Shown: one piece after another, positions 36,521-46,704 of the stretch
Numbering within the stretch: the stretch's first letter is position 1
How the letters are laid out: each line of letters starts with the position of its first letter
Assembly (NCBI RefSeq): GCF_004087835.1
Contig: NZ_CP035119.1
Span: 2,728,001-2,792,000 of the forward strand
Source: Halorussus pelagicus
Lineage (GTDB): Archaea > Halobacteriota > Halobacteria > Halobacteriales > Haladaptataceae
Reading direction: 5' to 3'
DNA: 64,000 nucleotides
Translations under genes and position numbers: made by a program
The notes under the pieces: model-generated
What the model was told of the DNA's origin: nothing
Seen by the model: the letters and a program-made list of their open reading frames with translations, nothing else
Databases searched by the model: none

Positions 36521-36922
36521 TCAGTCTTCGCAGCAACCGCTCGCTTGGTCGCCGAAATCGACCGCCAGCGGCTCGGAGATGGTCTCGTTAATCGTCTGCA
36601 TCTTCTCTTCGAGGTCCTCTTGGGCCTGCAGATACTCGTCCATCACCGGCATGGAGTGAAGTTCCTGCTGGGCCTCGCGTACCTTCTGGACATCCTCTTG
36701 GGTGGCCTCGCCGGTCTGGCGCGCGAGCATGAACTCTTGGCGCAGTTGCTCGAACTCTTGGACCTTCTCTTGGGCCTCGTCGTCGTCCTCGACGGCCTGC
36801 TTGGTCTCCTCGAAGCGCCGGTACTCGGGCGTCTGGGCGATGGCCTCGCCGAGTTCCCCCGCGAGTTCCTCGACGCCGGAGAGTTCCGTCGTCTCGCTGT
36901 CGGCCTCGGTTTCGATGCTCAT
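36521..36922 (-). CDS. YlbF-family protein
   Basis: A 133-residue all-helical protein of the YlbF/YmcA (com_ylbF) family: AELGEAI-like start, TPEYRRFEETKQAVEDDDEA (about 31-50), QEKVQEFEQLRQEFMLARQ and PVMDEYLQAQEDLEEKM. In Bacillus the family supports RNase Y activity and development; the archaeal role is unknown. It ends SGCCED, with two adjacent cysteines that could bind an Fe-S cluster or metal, as reported for the bacterial YlbF complex. Divergent from dph2. Confidence 0.85.
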   Translation of the reverse strand: MSIETEADSETTELSGVEELAGELGEAIAQTPEYRRFEETKQAVEDDDEAQEKVQEFEQLRQEFMLARQTGEATQEDVQKVREAQQELHSMPVMDEYLQAQEDLEEKMQTINETISEPLAVDFGDQASGCCED

Positions 36923-36999
36923 GTACGAGTGAGTTGGGACTGTGGCGTTTTAGGCCTGCCGGATAGTCCCGCATCAGGGAGTTCAGGGGAGAACATCGT

Positions 37000-37007
37000 G
37001 CTTAAAC
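37000..37007 (+). promoter_or_regulatory. TATA box for dph2
   Basis: GCTTAAAC centred 28-29 nt before ATG 37032. Confidence 0.5.
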
Positions 37008-37031
37008 GTCCTCACGAACAAAACAGTTTCA

Positions 37032-38081
37032 ATGAGCCAAGATAGCGAGTACAGCGAGGGAGACCTCCGAAACACCGGCATGTCGCTGAAGCACGACCGG
37101 GAGTGGGACTACGAACTCGACCGCATCGTGGAGGCGGTCGAGGAGCGCGACGCCACCAAGGTCGGACTTCAGTTCCCCGAGGGCCTGAAGCGCCGCGGCC
37201 CGCAGGTCGCCGACGACATCCGCGAGTTGGTCCCCGACGACGTGACCGTGATGCTGTCGGGCCAGCCCTGTTACGGGGCCTGCGACCTCGACACCTACCT
37301 GATGAAGCGCACCGACGTGTTCGTCCACTTCGGCCACTCGCCGATGAAGAACACGGACAAGGTCATCTACGTCCCGCTGTTCTCGAACGTGGACGTGTTC
37401 CCCATCATGGAGGAGTCGCTGGACGAACTCGCGGACCCCGACGACGACCCGAACGTCGGTCTCGTCACCACCGCCCAGCACATGAACCAGTTCGAGGACA
37501 TGAAGGCGTGGCTGGACGACCGAGGCTTCGACGTGAAGACTCGGCGCGGCGACGACCGACTCACCCACGAGGGACAGGTACTGGGCTGTAACTACGCCAG
37601 CGCCGACATCGACGCCGACCAAGTGCTGTACGTCGGCGGCGGGAAGTTCCACCCGCTCGGACTGGCGATGGAGCATCCCGACAAGAACGTAGTCATCGCC
37701 GACCCCGTCAACAACGTCGTCACGGTCGCAGATACGGAAAAATTCCTCAAGCAACGCTACGCCTCGGTCCACAAGGCGATGGACGCCGAGAAGTGGGGCG
37801 TCATCTTCTGCACCAAAATCGGGCAAGGTCGCTGGGAACAGGCCGAGGAGATTCTGGAGGACAACGACGACGCCTATCTCATCACGATGGACGAGGTGAC
37901 GCCCGACCGCCTGCGGAACTTCGACATGGACGCGTTCGTCAACACCGGCTGTCCGCGCATCACGACCGACGACGGCCCGCAGTTCCACAAGCCGATGCTG
38001 ACGCCCGGCGAGTACGAAATCGCCGTGGGCAACAAGCCGCTGGACGAACTCAGCTTCGACACGTTCCACGGAACGTGGTAG
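37032..38081 (+). CDS. dph2: diphthamide synthase Dph2 (3-amino-3-carboxypropyl transferase)
   Basis: A 349-residue archaeal Dph2. It carries out the first step of diphthamide synthesis on elongation factor 2, transferring the aminocarboxypropyl group of SAM to a histidine through a radical reaction. Three cysteines ligate the 4Fe-4S cluster: in GQPCYGACDLD (about 78), LGCNYASAD (about 188) and NTGCPRITTD (about 307). Other family segments: VGLQFPEGLKRRG (about 44) and HFGHSPMK. The archaeal enzyme works as a homodimer. Confidence 0.93.
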   Translation: MSQDSEYSEGDLRNTGMSLKHDREWDYELDRIVEAVEERDATKVGLQFPEGLKRRGPQVADDIRELVPDDVTVMLSGQPCYGACDLDTYLMKRTDVFVHFGHSPMKNTDKVIYVPLFSNVDVFPIMEESLDELADPDDDPNVGLVTTAQHMNQFEDMKAWLDDRGFDVKTRRGDDRLTHEGQVLGCNYASADIDADQVLYVGGGKFHPLGLAMEHPDKNVVIADPVNNVVTVADTEKFLKQRYASVHKAMDAEKWGVIFCTKIGQGRWEQAEEILEDNDDAYLITMDEVTPDRLRNFDMDAFVNTGCPRITTDDGPQFHKPMLTPGEYEIAVGNKPLDELSFDTFHGTW

Positions 38082-38223
38082 CCCTCTCCCGACACGCTTG
38101 AGACCGCTGTATCGACGCCGAGCGTTGGAGTAGCGAAGCCGGTCGCCCGGCGAAAATTTTTCGTTATCGTGTCTGTAACTCTGAATAAACTACTTGCCTA
38201 ACTAGTCAAAATCACTACGTACC

Positions 38224-39540
38224 ATGGATAGTTTGCAGTTTGACGAGGAGAACGACGCCGAGAAGACGAACGCGGAACTGTGTCGTGAGCGAGATTACTG
38301 GAAACATCTCTTCGAGTCGATGATAGACGAGTTCCCACAACCGATGTTCACGGTTGACGCCGACGGGGAGATTACGAAGTTCAACGCGAAGGCCGTCGAG
38401 ACGTACAACCTCCCCGAACAGGAGGTCATCGGCGAACACGCGGGAGTTTTCCAACCGAACAAAGACGAGACGCTCGTCGAGGAGGTCGTACGAACCGGCG
38501 AGTCGATTCGGGAAGAGTCGTTTCGAGCGCTCCCCGACGATGAGGGCGGGAAAATCTGGATACGCGCGATGGGAGCGCCGCTGACCGACTCTGATGGAAA
38601 CGTCGTCGGCGGCGTGGAGATGATGCCGTTGGTGACCGAACTCGTCGAGGAACGCGAGCGTATCGAGGAGTTGCAGACGAAAGTCAGTGAGGAAATAAAG
38701 GGGTCGGTCACGGAACTGGAGACGACGGCGAGCGACATCGCGGAAGGGTCCAGCGACATAAACGCACTCACGGACGAACAGAGCGACAAGATAGACAAGA
38801 TAGCCAGCGAGGTCTCGTCGCTCAGCGCGACGGTCGAGGAGATAGCGTCGAGCGCCGACGAGGTCTCGACCAAGAGTTCCCGTTCGGAAGAACTGGCCGA
38901 GTCCGCCCACGAGTCGGTCGCGGATGTCGTCGATTCGATGGACCACATCGAGGCGGCGGGGAAGGCAGTCGCCGAGAACACCGACGACTTGCAGGAGAAG
39001 ATAGACGAGATAGACGACCTAGTCACCGTCATCAACGACATCGCCGACCAGACCAACTTACTGGCGCTGAACGCCTCCATCGAGGCGGCCCGCGCGGGCG
39101 AGGCCGGGTCCGGGTTCGCCGTCGTCGCGGACGAGATCAAACAGCTCGCGTCGGAATCGCAGGAACAGGCCGACGAAATCGAGCGGCTGGTCGAGGAGAT
39201 ACACAGCAACACCGACGACACCGTCGAGAGCGTCGAGGAGACCAACTACCGGGTCGAAAACGGGATGGAACACGTCGAGATGGCCGCCGACAGACTCGAA
39301 CGCATCGCCGAACACGCCCGCGAGACCTCACAGGGAATCGACGAGGTGGCAAAAGCGACCGAGAGTCAAGCCACGAGCGCCGAGGAGATAGCGGCGATGA
39401 TAGACGAGACCGCCACGCAGGCCGACCAGACTGCCCGAGAGGCAGAGTCAATCGCGGCCGCGAGCGAACAGCAGGAGGCGATGGTTCGGGAAGTCCGCGG
39501 CGCCGTCGAACGACTCCAAGAGACGGAGATCGACGAGTAG
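38224..39540 (+). CDS. soluble PAS-containing chemotaxis transducer (Htr type)
   Basis: A 438-residue cytoplasmic methyl-accepting protein without membrane segments. A PAS domain (about 35-135: [20 protein letters not shown] and [18 protein letters not shown]) is followed by a long MCP helical hairpin. Its conserved tip reads [20 protein letters not shown] and [19 protein letters not shown] (about 275-315), the site that contacts CheA/CheW. Glu-Glu and Gln-Glu pairs on the flanking helices are likely methylation sites. It would sense an internal cue such as redox or energy state. Confidence 0.92.
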   Translation: MDSLQFDEENDAEKTNAELCRERDYWKHLFESMIDEFPQPMFTVDADGEITKFNAKAVETYNLPEQEVIGEHAGVFQPNKDETLVEEVVRTGESIREESFRALPDDEGGKIWIRAMGAPLTDSDGNVVGGVEMMPLVTELVEERERIEELQTKVSEEIKGSVTELETTASDIAEGSSDINALTDEQSDKIDKIASEVSSLSATVEEIASSADEVSTKSSRSEELAESAHESVADVVDSMDHIEAAGKAVAENTDDLQEKIDEIDDLVTVINDIADQTNLLALNASIEAARAGEAGSGFAVVADEIKQLASESQEQADEIERLVEEIHSNTDDTVESVEETNYRVENGMEHVEMAADRLERIAEHARETSQGIDEVAKATESQATSAEEIAAMIDETATQADQTAREAESIAAASEQQEAMVREVRGAVERLQETEIDE

Positions 39541-39543
39541 TTC

Positions 39544-40449
39544 TCAGAAGTTCGAGACGACCTCGGCCATACAGCCGTTGCCGTGTTCGTGGTACGAGAA
39601 GTGGTCGGACACGTAATCGACGTTGTGGTCGGTGTAGTTCGCGGGCGGCGTGCCCTCACAGCCCTCCTCGCCGACCGCCGAGTCGAACTCGCCCGCCGAG
39701 TAGGCCCAGTTCAATACGTCGTCGTCGGACTTCCAGTAGTTGTCCACCGACTTGGCGGCGGCCGCGATGTCGTCGCCGTACTCGCCGCCGACGGCCACCG
39801 CGTCGTTGTCCGTCGCCGCGCCGAGAAGCGTCGCCGACTCCACGAAGTCAGATTTGCCGAGATTGTTGAGCGCTCGGAGCGTCGCGGGCACGACCCGGCC
39901 GCCCATCGAGTGGCCGACGAGGCGGACTCGCGCGCCGGTCTCTGCGCGATAGTCGGTCAGGAAGTTGGCCAGTTTCTTGCCGTTGCGCTCGGCGATGTCG
40001 GTGGTGGGCCACCAGTTGTCCGTGCTGGTGTCCGAGTCGTAGCTGAACCCGATAACGGGGTGGTCGTAGCCGTTGTTCCGGAGCGACTGTTTCACGGTGG
40101 CGAAGTGGTCCGGAGCGTCGGCGGCGGCGACTCGCCAGCCGTGAACCGAGACGAGAATTTCGTCGGGGTTCGCGGACCCGTAGCCGGGAATGTCTCCGAC
40201 TGTGCTGTAGTTTCGCGCGGTGTGGCCGTCGGTCAACTGGTCGCCGTGCCACCAGTGGATGTCGAAGTGCCCGCGGGTCGTCGCGCGCGGGAAGTCCTCG
40301 GCTCCGGTGATGTTTCCGTCGTCGCCCCCGAACGCCGAGGCCGACCCCACAACGGCTCCGAGCGCGACGGTTCCGGCCGCCGCTCGGAGCACCGTTCGCC
40401 GACCGACGCGATTCGATGTTGTTGCGTCCTGTTCCGCTGATGAGTGCAT
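39544..40449 (-). CDS. Tat-exported alpha/beta hydrolase
   Basis: A 301-residue secreted protein. A twin-arginine signal (VGRRTVLRAAAGTVALGAVV) sits near residue 15, with cleavage probably after ASA. The mature part is an alpha/beta hydrolase: LVSVHGWRVAA oxyanion loop, nucleophile elbow VRLVGHSMGGRVVPATL, and a C-terminal His in VDYVSDHFSYHEHG. This is lipase- or esterase-like, related to DUF900-type hydrolases; substrate unknown. Start at ATG 40449 (MHSSAEQDA); an ATG at 40470 adds seven residues. A strongly AT-rich promoter (TTAATAATTAAATTTAAT, minus strand 40475-40492) lies upstream. Confidence 0.85.
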   Translation of the reverse strand: MHSSAEQDATTSNRVGRRTVLRAAAGTVALGAVVGSASAFGGDDGNITGAEDFPRATTRGHFDIHWWHGDQLTDGHTARNYSTVGDIPGYGSANPDEILVSVHGWRVAAADAPDHFATVKQSLRNNGYDHPVIGFSYDSDTSTDNWWPTTDIAERNGKKLANFLTDYRAETGARVRLVGHSMGGRVVPATLRALNNLGKSDFVESATLLGAATDNDAVAVGGEYGDDIAAAAKSVDNYWKSDDDVLNWAYSAGEFDSAVGEEGCEGTPPANYTDHNVDYVSDHFSYHEHGNGCMAEVVSNF

Positions 40450-40573
40450 AGTCGGATGTTCAAACGTCATATATTAAATTTAATTATTAAGGTTTTGACG
40501 GGATTCTGGGCGGCGACTGCGGCTGCGATATACGCCCAAAATATTACTATAGTGCATTACCTAACCTTTTTGT

Positions 40574-40996
40574 ATGAGTAATGGGTATGTGTTGGTAACG
40601 ATGAGTGCCACACGCTCCGCGGATGTCCGAACCGCCATCGAATGCTGTCGCGTCGAAGACGCGACCCCTGTCAGTCTCGACGCCGACGCCATCTCGACCG
40701 CGCGCGACGACCTCCGAGAACTCAAGCGCGAACTCGACGCCGACGACCTCGTGGCCGCCCGCGTCGTGGTTGACGCCTGCTTCGGGGAGGACTGCTCGTT
40801 CGCCACGCAGGAGGAGGCCGACCGCGTGCGCGAGTACGTCCGTGCCGCCGCTTTCCTCGGCGCGAGTACCGTGACCGTCGAGTTCGACAGCGTGGGCGAC
40901 GAGTCGAAGGTCCGGCCCGCGCTGGCCGCCGTCGCTGAGCGCGCCCACCGCGAGGGTGTCACCCTCGACATCGAGGGTCCCATCACACTCGACTGA
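40574..40996 (+). CDS. haloarchaeal protein of unknown function, sugar-isomerase-like C-terminus
   Basis: A 140-residue acidic protein. REYVRAAAFLGASTVTVEFD and HREGVTLDIEGPITLD resemble the last strands of xylose isomerase-like TIM barrels, where a Glu follows the Val-rich strand, but the protein is much too short for a barrel. It may be a standalone fragment-fold. The start at ATG 40574 follows an AT-rich promoter (ATTACTATAG, about 35 nt upstream). It lies 46 nt before the METTL5-type gene and is probably co-transcribed. Confidence 0.65.
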   Translation: MSNGYVLVTMSATRSADVRTAIECCRVEDATPVSLDADAISTARDDLRELKRELDADDLVAARVVVDACFGEDCSFATQEEADRVREYVRAAAFLGASTVTVEFDSVGDESKVRPALAAVAERAHREGVTLDIEGPITLD

Positions 40997-41042
40997 GAGT
41001 CGAATCCGAACGTTCTCCTTCTCTGGGCGATTTCTCCCTTTC

Positions 41043-41741
41043 ATGGACAAGGCCGCGCTGGAGCGCCGTCTCTCGCGGGTCGAAGGCTTCTCAGACCCGC
41101 GACTCGACTTGGAGCAGTATCCGACCCCCGCGGACCTCGCGGCTCATCTCGTCCACCTCGCGGGCGTACAGGGCGACCTCGCCGGGCGGACGGTCCTCGA
41201 TTTAGGGACCGGAACCGGGATGCTCGCGCTCGGGGCGGCCTACCGAGGTCCCGCGCGCGTCCTCGCGCTGGACCGCGACCCCGCGGCGCTCGCGCAGGCC
41301 CGCGAGAACGAGCGCCGGGTCGCGGACGCGGACGTGCCCGCGTCCGCGACCGACTCCGCATCTGCGACCGCAGTCGAGTGGCTTCTCGGGGATGCGACTC
41401 GCGCGCCGCTCTGCGCCGCGGGCGCGTCGCCAGATGCGCCCGCCGACGCACTCGCCGACCGCTCGTCGGTCACGGTCCTGATGAACCCGCCGTTCGGCGC
41501 GCAGTCGGGCAACGAACACGCCGACCGCGCGTTTCTGGCGACCGCGAGCGACATCGCGGCGGTCTCCTACTCGATTCACAACGCCGGGAGCAAGGAGTTC
41601 GTCGAGGCGTTCGCCGACGACGAGGGCGGCGAGGTGACCCACGCCTTCCGGGCCGATTTGGCGCTCTCCCGGCAGTTCGGCCACCAGACCAGCGAGACCG
41701 AATCCATCGACGCCGAAGTCTTCCGGATTCGGTGGGCGTAG
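41043..41741 (+). CDS. METTL5-type RNA adenine methyltransferase
   Basis: A 232-residue Rossmann-fold methylase. SAM motif I is VLDLGTGTGMLALGAAY (about 56-72); the acidic end of strand 2 is VLALDRDPAAL; the catalytic NPPF is in VTVLMNPPFGAQSG (about 145). QYPTP near residue 24 and the AVSYSIHN segment are typical of the METTL5/archaeal putative RNA methylase family, whose human member makes m6A in 18S rRNA. A similar rRNA role is inferred. An Ala-rich insert (ASPDAPADALAD) is lineage specific. Start at ATG 41043, as earlier codons overlap the preceding gene without homology. Confidence 0.87.
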   Translation: MDKAALERRLSRVEGFSDPRLDLEQYPTPADLAAHLVHLAGVQGDLAGRTVLDLGTGTGMLALGAAYRGPARVLALDRDPAALAQARENERRVADADVPASATDSASATAVEWLLGDATRAPLCAAGASPDAPADALADRSSVTVLMNPPFGAQSGNEHADRAFLATASDIAAVSYSIHNAGSKEFVEAFADDEGGEVTHAFRADLALSRQFGHQTSETESIDAEVFRIRWA

Positions 41742-41777
41742 CGCAACGTTTTCTTCCCGGCATTCGTGTCGGCGAGC

Positions 41778-41924
41778 ATGGACGAACGTCTCGTAAGCAG
41801 AGTGCGACTACTCGGTGCGGGCCTACAAACGTCGCTGCTCGGTCTCGCCGTCATGGAGTACAGTTCCGCCGGATTCGCGCTGGTCTTTTTCGGGGCAGTC
41901 GTCACGCTCTGGGGCGTCGTCTGA
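41778..41924 (+). CDS. small two-TM membrane protein (48 aa)
   Basis: MDERLVSRVRLLGAGLQTSL followed by two hydrophobic helices, LLGLAVMEYS and FALVFFGAVVTLWGVV. Haloarchaea have many such mini-membrane proteins. The third codon positions are strongly GC, as in the core genes, and it follows the METTL5 gene by 36 nt on the same strand. Function unknown. Confidence 0.6.
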   Translation: MDERLVSRVRLLGAGLQTSLLGLAVMEYSSAGFALVFFGAVVTLWGVV

Positions 41925-41940
41925 GGCGAGTCCGTAGCGG

Positions 41941-43587
41941 TCACCGATACGTCTCGCGGGCCGCGACTTGCACGCGGGTCCCGTTCACGGCCGCGAGCAG
42001 CTTTCGGTTCTCGCGCTCGAACCGGACCGGTCCGAGCGTCACCGACTCGTTGCGCTCGGGAATCGCCGCGGTCCCGACCGTGACGTTCCCGCTGGCCAGT
42101 CGGAGGTAGAACGTCCCGTTCGCCGGGACGACTTCGACCGAGTGGTTGGCGAGCGTCGCTCCCACAGTCGCCGGTTCGGAGGCGAAAGTGTGGGTCCACT
42201 CCTCGTCGTCCGGGCCGCGGAGCCACACCTGATACGCCTTCGGCCCGTTGGCCGCCGACCAGCCCCGGCGCTCGACGCGCACGTCCTCGGCCCACCCGAC
42301 GCCGCCGACCCGGACGCTCGTCCGGCCAGCGAACCCGAGGCGACCCTTCGATACCGCTTGGGACCATATCTCGCGGTCGTCGTTGACGACGACGACGCCG
42401 CTGGTCGTCACGTCGGTCGTCTCGCCGAACATCGACACGTCGATGGCCGAGACCTTCTGATTCTGGACGCCCTCGGCGTAGGTCACGTCGTAGCCCCGGA
42501 CCTCTATCGCCGGGCCGTCGCCGGGGATGCTGGCGTCCCCGACCGTGGTGAAGTTGACCGGGACCGCGACACCGACCATGACCGCCAGTGGGAGCAACAG
42601 CGCGAGCAGGCCGACCTGCTGGCGAGAGGCGTTGTCAAAGAGGGGTCCGCGGTCGGCCGTCGCCGCCACGGTCGTCAGCACCGCGAGCGCGACGACGAGG
42701 ACCACGCCCCACCCGCGATAGAGGACGTAACTGCTCTCGCCGCGGTACCACCAGACTGCCCAAAGGGTCATCGACATGCCGAGGACGACCGCGCTGGTCC
42801 AGAGTCGGAGCGCGCCGACGCGCTCGCGTCGCCGATAGAGAACCGCCACGCCGAGCAGGATGCCGAGTAGAAGGCCGAGCGTGTGGCCCTGCACGGCGGT
42901 GCCGTACCACCACGGATTGCCGAAACTCCGAGAGGCCGACCCGACGACGACGGGGTCGCGCATGGCCTGATAGGCGGTCCGGATGGCTCCCTGCGCCGAC
43001 ACCGCGACGACTGTCAGCAGGGGGTAGCGAACCAGCGCGAACCCGACGAACGCGAACGCGACGCCCGAGAAGCCGATGATTGGACCCCACGCGAAGATGC
43101 TCGTCGCCAGTCCGACCAGCGCGACGCCCGCCGGGAAGATGACGAACGCGCGAACCCACGGGTTGGTCGTCCGCGAGAAGAAGGGGTTCTCGCCGCGCTT
43201 CGACGGGAAGTGGCCGAAAAAATACTCCGCGAGGGGCGCGACGGCGAGCGTCGTGGTGAGGTTGCCGACGAGATGCCCCGGCCCGGTGTGAGAGAAGGGC
43301 GCGAGGAGCCACCCCTCGGGGTAGAGATACGACCACGACGAGAACGGGAGGGTCACGGGGTTGCGCCAGTTGCCCGCGCCCTGCTGGACGACGAGATACA
43401 CCGCCAGCACGCCCAGCACGGAGACGACGGTGCCCCACGGAACCCCCAGCAGGAACCGCGAGCGGAGTTTCCGCCCCCACTCGCCCGCCGGGGCATCGAG
43501 GTGCCGGACCAGCGCGAGCGACAGCAGGACGACGGCCGGAATCGCTACCTGCGTCGGTGCGGGCAACCACGGGGGCAACTGAACCAT
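41941..43587 (-). CDS. rhomboid-family intramembrane serine protease with extracytoplasmic tail
   Basis: A 548-residue protein. The rhomboid core has [10 protein letters not shown] (HxxxN loop, about 105), catalytic Ser in [11 protein letters not shown] (about 165), and catalytic His in [12 protein letters not shown] (about 235). Two or three further membrane segments follow (about 280-355). The C-terminal 190 residues are a predicted external beta-sandwich-like domain with Asn-x-Ser/Thr sequons ([24 protein letters not shown]). Start at ATG 43587 ([11 protein letters not shown]), with TATA box ATTTATAT 27 nt away. The reading frame runs further upstream only through the antisense of rpoL. 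Confidence 0.88.
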   Translation of the reverse strand: MVQLPPWLPAPTQVAIPAVVLLSLALVRHLDAPAGEWGRKLRSRFLLGVPWGTVVSVLGVLAVYLVVQQGAGNWRNPVTLPFSSWSYLYPEGWLLAPFSHTGPGHLVGNLTTTLAVAPLAEYFFGHFPSKRGENPFFSRTTNPWVRAFVIFPAGVALVGLATSIFAWGPIIGFSGVAFAFVGFALVRYPLLTVVAVSAQGAIRTAYQAMRDPVVVGSASRSFGNPWWYGTAVQGHTLGLLLGILLGVAVLYRRRERVGALRLWTSAVVLGMSMTLWAVWWYRGESSYVLYRGWGVVLVVALAVLTTVAATADRGPLFDNASRQQVGLLALLLPLAVMVGVAVPVNFTTVGDASIPGDGPAIEVRGYDVTYAEGVQNQKVSAIDVSMFGETTDVTTSGVVVVNDDREIWSQAVSKGRLGFAGRTSVRVGGVGWAEDVRVERRGWSAANGPKAYQVWLRGPDDEEWTHTFASEPATVGATLANHSVEVVPANGTFYLRLASGNVTVGTAAIPERNESVTLGPVRFERENRKLLAAVNGTRVQVAARETYR

Positions 43588-43610
43588 ACGGCGTGTTTTC
43601 GGCCAACAGG

Positions 43611-43618
43611 ATATAAAT
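43611..43618 (-). promoter_or_regulatory. TATA box for the rhomboid gene
   Basis: ATTTATAT on the minus strand, centred 27 nt before ATG 43587. Confidence 0.55.
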
Positions 43619-43705
43619 GGGTGGCTGGATTCGCGTCGGGGTAGCGACTCGGTGCGAACGCGTGGTTCCGTAATGTTGAAACGCACAAAGCCAGAACTGA
43701 GAGGT

Positions 43706-43990
43706 ATGGAACTACGGGTTGCCGAGAAGGCCGACGACGAAATCTCCATCGAAATCGCCGGGGAGGACCACACCTTCATGAACGTGCTGAAAGGCACCCT
43801 CCTCGAACACGAGGGCGTCGCGGCCGCGACGTACGACATGAACCCCGAGCAGTCCGGCGGACAGACCGAACCCATCCTGACCATCAAGACCGAGGACGGC
43901 ACCGAACCCCTCGACGCGCTGGAGGACGCCACGGGCGACATCAAGGACAAGACCGCGGCGTTCCGCGACGCCTACGAGAGCGCAGTCTAG
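43706..43990 (+). CDS. rpoL: DNA-directed RNA polymerase subunit L
   Basis: A 94-residue subunit equivalent to eukaryotic RPB11/AC19 that pairs with RpoD to nucleate polymerase assembly. [38 protein letters not shown] and AATYDMNP match the family (usual length 90-100). The upstream in-frame extension to 43652 is Arg-rich and unlikely. Divergent from the rhomboid gene with an overlapping promoter zone. Confidence 0.93.
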   Translation: MELRVAEKADDEISIEIAGEDHTFMNVLKGTLLEHEGVAAATYDMNPEQSGGQTEPILTIKTEDGTEPLDALEDATGDIKDKTAAFRDAYESAV

Positions 43991-44169
43991 CTTCTTTCTC
44001 GTCGTTCACCCCGTTCGCGCCGTTCATCCTTCGGCGAGCGCCCCTTCCGAGAGAACGCCGCCAGTCGCGCTCGGACGGCGAATAAGCCGGACTTAATCGG
44101 CGTAATCCGGCACGGAACCCCGAAACAGTCGGGACCGTTTATTGGCGCAGTCGGGAAACGTTCCTCCGC

Positions 44170-44922
44170 ATGAGAACACGCGCAGTAGTCGTTGCCACGC
44201 TCGTACTGCTCGCCGGGGCGTCCTCCGCGCTCGCGGCGACGCCGAACGCGCACGACGCCGCGGCGGAGGGTACCGCACCGACGGCGAACGGCGTCGCGGT
44301 CCAAGACCAAGCGGACAACGAGAGCTACCAGTACCAGAATCTGACGATAGGGAATCTCACGATGACGAACGTCTCGGTCCAGCAGGCCGTGCTGAACGAG
44401 ACGGAACTCGACCGGGGGTCCAACGGTAGCCAGTTGCTTGGCACCGCCACCGCGTCGAACCTGACCGTGGTGAACGCCTCCTTCGAGAACGTGACGCTCC
44501 GGAACGTCACGATTCGGAACGCCACCGTCGCCGAGCAACTGTTCGGCGGCGAGACGCCCGCTGAGAGCGAGAACGCGACGATAGAGAACGCGACGCTTTC
44601 CGAGACCGGCATCCAGACGCTGTTCGTCGAGACCGGTCGCCTCGCCAGTGCGGAAGTGAACAACGTCCGCACGTCGTTCTCGCCGGGCGGCGTCGTTGAC
44701 GGTTCGCCCATCGAGGGCGAACCGACCGTCGAAATCGAGAACATGACCGTCGGGAGCGCGGTCCTCGACACCATCGAGGCCAACCGCGTCAGCATCGAGA
44801 ACGCCTCGGCGGGAATCGGCATCATCGGCGGCGGAACTGGCGGCGAGACGACGACCGAAGACGCCGCGACCGGAGACGACACAGGCAACGAGACCGGCGC
44901 GCTCGCGGTACCCGAGCGATAG
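44170..44922 (+). CDS. secreted Asn-rich repeat protein
   Basis: A 250-residue protein with a Sec-type signal peptide (RTRAVVVATLVLLAGASSAL, cleavage near ALAA). The mature part has short repeats of about five residues built on N-hydrophobic-T (NLTIGNLTMTNVSVQQAVLN, NVTLRNVTIRNATVAEQ), suggestive of a right-handed beta-helix like pentapeptide proteins. It has about a dozen potential N-glycosylation sequons, common in haloarchaeal surface proteins. A Gly/Thr/Asp-rich tail ends the chain. No anchor seen; probably secreted or loosely attached. Family unknown. Confidence 0.7.
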   Translation: MRTRAVVVATLVLLAGASSALAATPNAHDAAAEGTAPTANGVAVQDQADNESYQYQNLTIGNLTMTNVSVQQAVLNETELDRGSNGSQLLGTATASNLTVVNASFENVTLRNVTIRNATVAEQLFGGETPAESENATIENATLSETGIQTLFVETGRLASAEVNNVRTSFSPGGVVDGSPIEGEPTVEIENMTVGSAVLDTIEANRVSIENASAGIGIIGGGTGGETTTEDAATGDDTGNETGALAVPER

Positions 44923-44977
44923 CACCCACGTCTTCCGACAGCTCTCGTTTTTCTTCGCGCCGCCCGCGAGCGAGCGC

Positions 44978-45793
44978 TCAGAGCCGGACCGGCACGTCGC
45001 GCTCGTCGAGGTACTCCTTGACCTCTCGAATCGAATATTCGCCGAAGTGGAAGATGGAGGCCGCGAGTCCGGCGTCGGCGCCAGCCTCGGTGAAGACCTC
45101 GTGCATGTCTTCGGGACCGCCACAGCCCGAGGAGGCGATGACTGGCGTGTCCACGGCGTCACAGACCGCCTTGGTCAGGGGAATGTCGTAGCCGTCCTTC
45201 GTTCCGTCGGCGTCGATGGAGTTGACGAACAGTTCGCCAGCGCCGCGTGATTCGGCCTCCGCGGCCCACTCGACCACGTCGAGACCGGTTCCCTCGCGGC
45301 CACCCTTGACGGTACACTCGAACCAACAGGACTCGCCGTCCACTTCGACGTAGTGTTCGCCCTGCTCGTCGTAGCGGCGTTTTGCGTCCACGGAGATGAC
45401 GATACACTGGCTTCCGAAGGCGTCCGCGCCCTCGGTGATGAGGTCGGGGTTCGCTATCGCGCCGGAGTTGATAGAGACCTTGTCGGCCCCGGCGCGCAGG
45501 GTCTCTTTGATGTCGGCTTTCGTCCGGATGCCGCCGCCGACCGTGAGCGGGATGAATATCTCGTCGGCCACGTCCTCGACGACGCCGAGCATGGTCTCGC
45601 GCCCGTCGGCGCTCGCGGTGATGTCGAGGAAGACGAACTCGTCGGCCCCCGATTCGTTGTACGCGCGGGCCATCTCCACCGGGTCGCCGGTGTACTCTAA
45701 GTCCTCGAAGTTGACGCCGGTGTAGACCGCGGGGTTCCCGTCGTCGTCCAAGTCCACGTCGATACACGGGATGATGCGCTTGCTGAGAGTCAT
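44978..45793 (-). CDS. hisF: imidazole glycerol phosphate synthase subunit HisF
   Basis: A 271-residue TIM-barrel cyclase that closes the imidazole ring using ammonia delivered by HisH. Catalytic Asp in [13 protein letters not shown] (about 11) and the opposing Asp in [15 protein letters not shown] (about 143); phosphate loops [14 protein letters not shown] and [13 protein letters not shown]. Start at ATG 45793 (MTLSKRIIP); a long upstream open frame is antisense noise. hisH and hisG are not adjacent, fitting the scattered his genes of haloarchaea. Confidence 0.95.
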   Translation of the reverse strand: MTLSKRIIPCIDVDLDDDGNPAVYTGVNFEDLEYTGDPVEMARAYNESGADEFVFLDITASADGRETMLGVVEDVADEIFIPLTVGGGIRTKADIKETLRAGADKVSINSGAIANPDLITEGADAFGSQCIVISVDAKRRYDEQGEHYVEVDGESCWFECTVKGGREGTGLDVVEWAAEAESRGAGELFVNSIDADGTKDGYDIPLTKAVCDAVDTPVIASSGCGGPEDMHEVFTEAGADAGLAASIFHFGEYSIREVKEYLDERDVPVRL

Positions 45794-46086
45794 TTGGTTG
45801 TGTGAACGTTGGTCTGTTCGGGGTTTCACGGTTTCGACTGCGACAGGTAGTCGAACTCGAACGACCTCGTTTCGCGCGACAGGAGGTTCCGAATCGTCGC
45901 GTTCGAGTAGACATTTTTCCCGGCGCGTACGGCTCGGTGCCGTGCTGTTACGGTCCGAGTGGCGTCGCCAGTAGCTAGCTTCTAATCGACTCTCGCTACC
46001 GACACGCCTCGCCCGACCGCGTTTTACTACCACTTCCACTGCCGAATCCCCAAGTTTCACCACCGCACGCCCCGAACCGATGCAAC

Positions 46087-46413
46087 ATGACCTGCAAGAT
46101 GGTGATTCTGGCGGTGCGGGGCGACGACATCGGTCACGACGAGTGCATCGACTACATGCACGACGAACACGCGCCGCTGGTGAACGATCTGCCGAATCTC
46201 CAGCGATACACCTCCTCGCTGCCAGCCAATCCCGAGCATGTGGACTACGACTACGTGGCACAGCTCTGGTTCGAGGACTCAGAAGCGATGGACGAGGCCT
46301 TCGCGTCCGAACAGGGCCAGCAGGTGCAAGCGGACGCGCAGAACTTCCTCGATATGGGCGCGACGGAGATGATTCCGGTCGTCGGCGAGACGGTCCACTT
46401 CGACGCGGAGTGA
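46087..46413 (+). CDS. EthD-domain/dimeric alpha-beta barrel protein
   Basis: A 108-residue protein. ATG 46087 opens MTCKMVILAVRGDDIGHDEC; the DYMHDEHAPLVNDLPNLQRY motif with HxxxH-type spacing and the Trp in QLWFEDSEAMDEAFASEQG are typical of EthD-like ferredoxin-fold proteins. These act as monooxygenase-like or ligand-binding dimers; the substrate is unknown. Single gene with no obvious operon partner. Confidence 0.8.
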   Translation: MTCKMVILAVRGDDIGHDECIDYMHDEHAPLVNDLPNLQRYTSSLPANPEHVDYDYVAQLWFEDSEAMDEAFASEQGQQVQADAQNFLDMGATEMIPVVGETVHFDAE

Positions 46414-46704
46414 CCGTCGCTCGGGTTTTCGAACTCTCGTTTCTGCGGACAACCGGTCGAGAGGATGACGAGCCGACTTGACGTAGCTTCAGGCGCGAGC
46501 AACGCAGACCACCCCACACAGCACCGCGACCGCGGGCGTCGCGCCGGGAGCCAAAATCAATCGTCACGAAACGATTTCGTGATATCGGGTCAGCGTCCGT
46601 CTCGCCGAACGCCGAACTCCCCCGAGTTAGTCTCCGCTTCACGAACGGTTTCCGGCGGCTTAGGTTTGGTTGCGTTTAAGTATCCGGACGGGAAACCCAC
46701 TCGT
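46414..46704. other. intergenic region
   Basis: About 290 bp with no supported gene. The TATA box for the next small gene lies at its end. Confidence 0.4.
46675..46680 (+). promoter_or_regulatory. TATA box for the 51-aa membrane protein
   Basis: TTTAAG centred 27-28 nt before ATG 46705. Confidence 0.5.
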
